From positions 1 through 10,108 of the forward strand of contig JBDSYA010000115.1 of the NCBI GenBank assembly GCA_039925865.1: a stretch of 10,108 bases of DNA, read 5' to 3'. The notes under the pieces are model-generated. The model saw nothing but the letters and a program-made list of their open reading frames with translations. It was not told the DNA's origin and made no database searches. The stretch comes from JBDSYA01 sp039925865. Its GTDB lineage: Bacteria > Bacteroidota > Ignavibacteria > Tepidaquicellales > Tepidaquicellaceae. Below, piece after piece: positions 7,101 to 10,108 of this stretch. The translations under genes were made by a program, and so were the position numbers. Position 1 is the stretch's first letter. Each line of letters begins with the position of its first letter.

Positions 7101-7967
7101 GACTGGTCTGATAACAAAAGAGCCAACGGACTAATACCTGATATTTACAGAAATTATACATTTAAGCAAAATGAGATCGAGGAAAGATATAAAAGATTAA
7201 AAGATAAGGTAAAGCTCGGAGATGAATTGCCGACCGGCGTAGTCAAGCTGGCAAAGGTTTATGTTGCAAAGAAAAGGAAACTTTCAGTAGGAGATAAGAT
7301 GGCCGGAAGACACGGAAACAAAGGTGTCGTTGCTAAGATAGTTCCACAGGAAGACATGCCTTTCTTGCCGGACGGAACACCTGTGGATATTGTCTTAAAT
7401 CCATTAGGAGTGCCTTCAAGAATGAATCTCGGTCAGCTATATGAAACTGCTTTAGGATGGGCAGCAACAAAACTCGGAGTAAAATTTGCAACTCCTATTT
7501 TTGACGGCGCAACAGTTGCTGAAATATTAAGTACACTTGATAAGGCCGGACTAAATACGAATTCAAGGACTTATCTTTATGACGGCAAGAACGGTGAGAG
7601 ATTTGACCAAATGGTAACGGTAGGTATGATTTATATGCTTAAGCTATCACACCTGGTAGATGATAAAATACACGCAAGGTCAATAGGACCATACTCGCTT
7701 ATCACGCAACAACCGCTTGGCGGAAAAGCGCAATTCGGCGGACAAAGATTTGGAGAGATGGAATGCTGGGCGCTGCAGGGCTACGGCGCGGCTCATATTT
7801 TGCAGGAGATGCTTACGTACAAGAGTGACGATGTTACGGGAAGAAGCAAAGTGTATGAAGCAATTATTAAAGGAGACAATTTACCTGAGCCAGGAATACC
7901 GGAATCTTTCAATGTATTGCTGAAAGAGTTGCAGGGATTGTGTCTTGATATAAATCTGGATGAGTAA
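4122..7967 (+). CDS. rpoB: DNA-directed RNA polymerase subunit beta
   Basis: This is an apparently full-length 1281-residue beta subunit. It begins near RLTFAKTSIKHDPPDLLNVQ and ends with GIPESFNVLLKELQGLCLDI and a short acidic tail. The rifampicin pocket is at about 473-500: QLSQFMDQTNPLAEMTHKRR, with Asp480 and Ser495 matching E. coli D516 and S531, and His also retained, so no common resistance change is seen. KLSVGDKMAGRHGNKG (1054-1068) carries the two lysines near the active site (Lys1059, Lys1067). GGKAQFGGQRFGEMECWALQ starts at 1200 and contacts beta'. A charged, helix-rich lineage insert lies at about 908-1032. The start codon is TTG. rpoC normally follows but is absent from the window. 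Confidence 0.98.
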   Translation: METKEADLNLKALNSKNKRLTFAKTSIKHDPPDLLNVQIQSYKDFLQEDVPASKRKPQGLQKVFEDNFPISDSRETALLEFVDYYLEKPHYSVIECQEQGLTYAVQVKARLRLSTKINAAAKEYNYTIENDVYLGNLPYMTPRGSFIINGAERAIVSQLHRSPGVVFSESIHANGTKLYSARVIPFRGSWVEFTTDINDLLYAYVDRKKKFYFSTLLKALGLNEHYQMLDLFGLTETVKVNDKNYLDYVDRVVLENVINKDTGDDLGIPEGNKFSGEQLVSVLNSKIKELRLLKSNLTDGEKIIYNTVVNDDDESDLVIEKTPADQLPKDKKAAAALLEAEAESARSYIEKLFFNTKKYDLGDVGRYKINYKLGTNIDPHITILTQEDIVYIINYIRDLVDSKKEVDDIDHLGNRRVRTVNEQLSAQFSLGLSRMSRTIRDKMSIHDEENLTPSKLISARPITSALASFFGTSQLSQFMDQTNPLAEMTHKRRISALGPGGLSRERAGFEVRDVHYTHYGRLCPIETPEGPNIGLISSLCIHSRVNELGFIETPYRKVVKGRVIDEIEFLSAEKEDFYKIAQANEPVDSKGAFENEKIKGRYKGDFPLLKAEEIDYMDVATNQIVSAAAALIPFLEHDDANRALMGSNMQRQAVPLLRPESPVVGTGFEEIVAKDSRTMLLAEADGVVEYVSGAKIIVRYNVKEDSDESLLSFDDKKLVEYHLVKFLRTNQDTSINQRPIVTEGQRVKRGDVLADGSSTQNGELALGRNVLVAFMPWRGYNFEDAIVISEKLVMDDVYTSIHIEEFSLEVRDTKRGEEELTKEIPNVSEEATKDLDENGIVRIGAEVKESDILIGKVTPKGETEPTPEEKLLRAIFGDKAGDVKDASLKATPGLKGIVINKKLFSRKTRDTESKRDEKRKIDKFEVERKKEIKDLNHKIAEKFDLLLEGKESRGLRDKKGNIILKNAASFKKDSFINLIENQGYILNDFDYDHDWSDNKRANGLIPDIYRNYTFKQNEIEERYKRLKDKVKLGDELPTGVVKLAKVYVAKKRKLSVGDKMAGRHGNKGVVAKIVPQEDMPFLPDGTPVDIVLNPLGVPSRMNLGQLYETALGWAATKLGVKFATPIFDGATVAEILSTLDKAGLNTNSRTYLYDGKNGERFDQMVTVGMIYMLKLSHLVDDKIHARSIGPYSLITQQPLGGKAQFGGQRFGEMECWALQGYGAAHILQEMLTYKSDDVTGRSKVYEAIIKGDNLPEPGIPESFNVLLKELQGLCLDINLDE

Positions 7968-8015
7968 GAATTACACCGGTTGTTGGTGACGCTTCGCTTA
8001 AACACAAACAACGGC
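7908..8015 (+). repeat. Duplicated rpoB tail, copy 1
   Basis: These 108 bases cover the last 19 codons and stop of rpoB and 48 bp downstream, including the GTTGTTGGTG hairpin. They match 8594-8701 without gaps, with 8 mismatches. In this copy the reading frame is intact and forms the true rpoB terminus. The homology does not extend further into rpoB. The two copies form direct repeats around the toxin-antitoxin module. Confidence 0.93.
7976..8014 (+). terminator. Hairpin after rpoB (copy 1), terminator-like but no T tract
   Basis: GTTGTTGGTG (7979-7988) pairs with CACAAACAAC (8003-8012) with one mismatch; CC and GG outside can add two pairs after a bulge. The 14-base loop contains ACGCTTCGCTTAAA. 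No U run follows, so intrinsic termination is doubtful. It could instead protect the 3' end of the mRNA or be part of a mobile palindromic element. The same structure follows copy 2. Confidence 0.45.
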
Positions 8016-8020
8016 GGAAG

Positions 8021-8041
8021 ATCTTGATGAGTAGAGAATTA
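8021..8041 (+). repeat. Possible third fragment of the rpoB tail
   Basis: The segment ATCTTGATGAGTAGAGAATT (8021-8040) resembles the end of rpoB and its first downstream bases (ATCTGGATGAGTAAGAATTA, 7954-7973). It differs by one substitution and one inserted G. It lies just after the copy 1 hairpin. It suggests a further, truncated duplication, but at about 21 bases chance similarity remains possible. Confidence 0.35.
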
Positions 8042-8044
8042 AAA

Positions 8045-8073
8045 TTGCGTCAGGATATTCTTTCCTGACGCAA
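8045..8073. promoter_or_regulatory. Perfect 11-bp inverted repeat before the antitoxin gene
   Basis: TTGCGTCAGGA (8045-8055) and TCCTGACGCAA (8063-8073) are exact inverse complements around a seven-base spacer. The repeat ends 20 bp before the antitoxin start. On the + strand no T run follows. On the - strand the stem is followed by TTTTAATT, so it could stop antisense transcripts. Many toxin-antitoxin operons bind their own products at a palindrome in this position, so an operator is an alternative. The structure is certain; the role is inferred. Confidence 0.5.
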
Positions 8074-8093
8074 CTGTAAATGAGACTAGCCAT

Positions 8094-8309
8094 ATGACAT
8101 ATACCAAACTGATAAGTGAGATACAAGATCTTCCTTACGAAGAAAAAGAAAACTTAAGAGATATTTTGGAAAAGTATCTTATCGATGAACGTAGAGATGA
8201 TATTTACAAAAATTTTCAAGATGCTTCACAGGAGTTAAGTGAGGGTAAAGTTAAATTTACTGATGACATAGATGCTTTGAAGAAAATGGTAAAAGATGAT
8301 AAGGATTAG
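8094..8309 (+). CDS. Putative antitoxin of a RelE/ParE-type toxin-antitoxin module
   Basis: This 71-residue acidic protein resembles the small antitoxin or addiction-module components found before RelE-family toxins. The N-terminal part, KLISEIQDLPYEEKENLRDI, is a predicted helix with a LPxEEK turn as in those families. The C-terminal part (residues 40-71, ending DALKKMVKDDKD) is charged, probably disordered when free, and would wrap the toxin. No helix-turn-helix or ribbon-helix-helix DNA-binding domain is evident, so autoregulation, if any, is unclear. It overlaps the toxin gene by 14 bases, typical of a coupled pair. Assignment rests largely on this context and on general similarity. Confidence 0.75.
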   Translation: MTYTKLISEIQDLPYEEKENLRDILEKYLIDERRDDIYKNFQDASQELSEGKVKFTDDIDALKKMVKDDKD

Positions 8310-8565
8310 TTTTAGTAGTTCGTTTAAGAAAGCTTTCAAAAATAAAATCAGTAATAACATTAGATTAGAGGAAAAGCTTTGGAATAGAATAGAGATCTTT
8401 CAAAATGATCCATATGATCCGGTACTTAAGACTCATAAACTATCAGGCAAGCTTAAGGATCTTTGGAGTTTCAGGATAGATTATGATATTCGAGTGATTT
8501 TCATCTTTTCAGAAAATAATGAAGCATTGTTCATTGATATTGGTACTCACAGAGAGGTGTATTAG
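8296..8565 (+). CDS. RelE/YafQ-family mRNA interferase toxin
   Basis: This 89-residue basic protein has the length and pattern of RelE/YafQ toxins, which cut mRNA in the ribosomal A site. An N-terminal helical pair (FSSSFKKAFKNK and the LEEKLWNRIEIFQ stretch) precedes the beta-sheet HKLSGKLKDLWSFRIDYDIR (47-66) and LFIDIGTHREVY (78-89). Candidate active-site residues, by comparison with YafQ, are His47, Arg60, Arg66, His85 and Tyr89. The final IGTH-x3-Y ending is characteristic. The gene begins inside the antitoxin frame. All expected segments are present, so the toxin is likely functional. Target specificity cannot be read from the sequence. Confidence 0.87.
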   Translation: MIRISFSSSFKKAFKNKISNNIRLEEKLWNRIEIFQNDPYDPVLKTHKLSGKLKDLWSFRIDYDIRVIFIFSENNEALFIDIGTHREVY

Positions 8566-8593
8566 TTTGAATTTCAAGTGGAATAATTAATGG

Positions 8594-8701
8594 TTCAAAG
8601 TATAGCTGAAAGAGCTTCAGGGATTGTGTCTTGATATAAATCTTGATGAATAAGAGTTACACCGGTTGTTGGTGACGCTTCGCTTAAACACCAACAACGG
8701 C
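8594..8701 (+). repeat. Duplicated rpoB tail, copy 2 (pseudogene fragment)
   Basis: This is the second 108-bp copy of the rpoB terminus and downstream hairpin, 686 bp after copy 1. In the rpoB frame it reads LKELQGLCLDINLDE and a stop, identical in protein sequence to the real end, but preceded by a TAG where rpoB has TTG (Leu). It has no start codon and no upstream rpoB sequence, so it is not expressed as a gene. Differences in the shared coding part (TTG/CTT, CTG/CTT, GAG/GAA) are all synonymous. The non-coding hairpin is also retained. Confidence 0.92.
8662..8700 (+). terminator. Hairpin in copy 2, terminator-like
   Basis: GTTGTTGGTG (8665-8674) pairs perfectly with CACCAACAAC (8689-8698), with two more C-G pairs available after a bulged base. 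This copy of the stem is perfect, whereas copy 1 has one mismatch. It is followed by an A-rich stretch and, 13 bases later, CTTTTTG, which is too far for a classical terminator. It lies between the toxin gene and the secreted-protein gene, and could end the toxin-antitoxin transcript. Confidence 0.45.
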
Positions 8702-8778
8702 AAATAAAAAGAAGACTTTTTGATTCACGGCGGCGGGGTGAAGTGAGTATTGTAAGTTAGTATCTAATATATAAGATT

Positions 8779-10108
8779 ATGAAACAAATAATTGCATTGG
8801 TTTTTATTACAGCAGGATTTTACTTTTCCAATATTGTAGTAAAGGCGCAACCTTCAGTAACGTGGGAGAAAGTGTTAAATTATACTGACAATTCTGGCTT
8901 ATATAAAACACAACAAACTAGCGATAATGGATTTATTGCTATAGGAGAGAATAGAGTTGGTGGTTATGCAAAAATGTATTTGGCGAGGTTCAATGAGTTT
9001 GGAGATTCCATGTGGGTTAACTATTTTGATTTAACTATAAATGCTGCTTACAAAGGCTATTGGATTGAAGAAACAGCCGACGAGGGATTCATTATTGCTG
9101 GTTCAGGTCAGGGCTCAAATTCTGATGCATACTTAGTAAAAACTGATTCATTAGGTAATATTCTATGGTTTAAAACTTTTGGAGGATTTAATTTAGATCA
9201 AGGACGATGTGTAAAGCAAATTTTTGATAAAGGTTATATAATATCAATCAGAACAACCTCCATATCAGGAACAAATGATATAATGCTGGTTCGTACAGAC
9301 TCCTTGGGAAACGTTTTATGGAGTAAAGTTTTCGGAGACAGCATTTTTCATGAATATGGGAATGAGTTTCAAGTTATCAATAATTCAGAAATAATAATTT
9401 GCGGAGTGAAACGCATACTGAATCAACCTTCAAATTTATATTTGATTAAAACAAATTTGAATGGCGATAAAATATGGACAAAAACATATACACATTTTGC
9501 CGAATCCGTGGGGCATAGTATTGATATTAGCAATGATGGTGGGTTTATTATCGGTGGAATTGCAGATACTACAACAGAAAATCATTGGAAATCACTTGTA
9601 CTAAAAACGGATACGTCAGGAAATATTCAATGGCAAAGAACTTATTCAACCGGTCTGAATGAATGGTGCCATTCAATTCGAACACTTAACAATGGTTATG
9701 TCTTTTGCGGAATGTCCGATTCTACTTTACTGGGCTACGAAAGAGCAAATATAAGAGTTATTGATAAGAGCGGTAACATTTTACATGAAAACTATTTTAG
9801 ACCTGGAACGGATAATAATAGTTTTCGATCAGTTGAGTTGACAAATGATAACGGATTTATTTTATGTGGTCTTGCAGATTATGGTTATTCACTTTCATAT
9901 ATTGTTCATACCGATTCAACTGGAAGAATAAAACCAGTTGGAATTATTAATAATGAACAAGTAATTGAAAATTTCAAATTATTTCAGAATTATCCAAACC
10001 CATTTAATTCTCAAACTCGAATAAAATATAAATTAAATTACTCTGGGTACTTAAGAATTTCACTATTTGATATTATGGGAAGGATAATTACAAATTTAGT
10101 TAATGAAT
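8779..10108 (+). CDS. Secreted repeat protein (probable seven-bladed beta-propeller) with T9SS sorting domain, 3' end cut off
   Basis: The frame is open for 443 codons and runs off the window. Residues 1-23 form a signal peptide (MKQIIALVFITAGFYFSNIV, cleavage likely after Ala23). Seven repeats follow with a period of 50-52 residues, marked by strands such as YLVKTDSLGNILWFKTFGG; they start at about residues 67, 118, 169, 221, 273, 324 and 374. The alternating DNGGFIIGG-type strand lies in between. Seven such units suggest a beta-propeller. From about 398, FKLFQNYPNPFN and ISLFDIMGRIITNLVNE match the type A C-terminal sorting domain recognised by the type IX secretion system. The protein is therefore probably exported and surface-attached or released. 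Ligand and function are unknown. Only the last part of the sorting domain is missing. Confidence 0.88.
   Translation, partial: MKQIIALVFITAGFYFSNIVVKAQPSVTWEKVLNYTDNSGLYKTQQTSDNGFIAIGENRVGGYAKMYLARFNEFGDSMWVNYFDLTINAAYKGYWIEETADEGFIIAGSGQGSNSDAYLVKTDSLGNILWFKTFGGFNLDQGRCVKQIFDKGYIISIRTTSISGTNDIMLVRTDSLGNVLWSKVFGDSIFHEYGNEFQVINNSEIIICGVKRILNQPSNLYLIKTNLNGDKIWTKTYTHFAESVGHSIDISNDGGFIIGGIADTTTENHWKSLVLKTDTSGNIQWQRTYSTGLNEWCHSIRTLNNGYVFCGMSDSTLLGYERANIRVIDKSGNILHENYFRPGTDNNSFRSVELTNDNGFILCGLADYGYSLSYIVHTDSTGRIKPVGIINNEQVIENFKLFQNYPNPFNSQTRIKYKLNYSGYLRISLFDIMGRIITNLVNE

Noticed and set aside
7717..7923. 68-codon + strand frame overlapping the rpoB end
   Set aside because: It is an out-of-frame reading of the conserved beta C-terminus with no family resemblance.
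8594..8650. A second functional rpoB or small peptide gene in copy 2
   Set aside because: There is no start codon, a TAG interrupts the rpoB frame, and homology stops at the repeat boundary.
8702..8778. Promoter of the secreted-protein gene (TTGTAA with TAATAT)
   Set aside because: The spacing between the two boxes is only about nine bases, and AT-rich sequence gives such matches by chance.

Overview
The window is a translation and transcription operon region ending in an accessory junction. All genes are on the + strand. The DNA is AT-rich, and most start codons lack a convincing Shine-Dalgarno sequence. The last gene ends in a NYPNPFN-type C-terminal sorting domain of the type IX secretion system. 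Together these suggest the Bacteroidota/Chlorobi/Ignavibacteria group, most likely an Ignavibacteria-like bacterium. This placement is inferred from recognised motifs, not from a database comparison.

Left part (1-802): the 3' end of tRNA-Tyr(GUA), then tRNA-Gly(UCC), tRNA-Thr(GGU), a short rpmG (ribosomal protein L33) and tRNA-Trp(CCA). This is the familiar Tyr-Gly-Thr-[tuf]-rpmG-Trp-secE order, but the tuf gene usually found after tRNA-Thr is absent. None of the tRNA genes encodes its CCA end.

Centre (833-7967): secE, nusG, rplK, rplA, rplJ, rplL and rpoB, all apparently intact. They supply the SecYEG subunit SecE, the elongation factor NusG, the L11-L1 and L10-L12 stalk proteins, and the RNA polymerase beta subunit. 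Three spacers carry structure that may adjust expression: an imperfect direct and inverted repeat cluster between rplK and rplA, a hairpin in the rplJ leader, and a long hairpin between rplL and rpoB. rpoB starts with TTG.

Right part (7968-10108): rpoC does not follow rpoB. Instead there is a two-gene RelE/YafQ-type toxin-antitoxin module (8094-8565). It lies between two ungapped 108-bp copies of the rpoB 3' end plus its downstream hairpin (7908-8015 and 8594-8701, 100 of 108 bases identical). A possible third fragment of the same tail lies at 8021-8041. Between the copies, the differences inside the confidently homologous rpoB codons are all synonymous, so both copies may once have been functional gene ends. 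This looks like an insertion that regenerated the 3' end of rpoB, or a recombination or assembly junction between related genomes. Beyond it, a secreted protein with seven repeats of about 51 residues (probably a seven-bladed beta-propeller) and a T9SS sorting domain runs off the window end.
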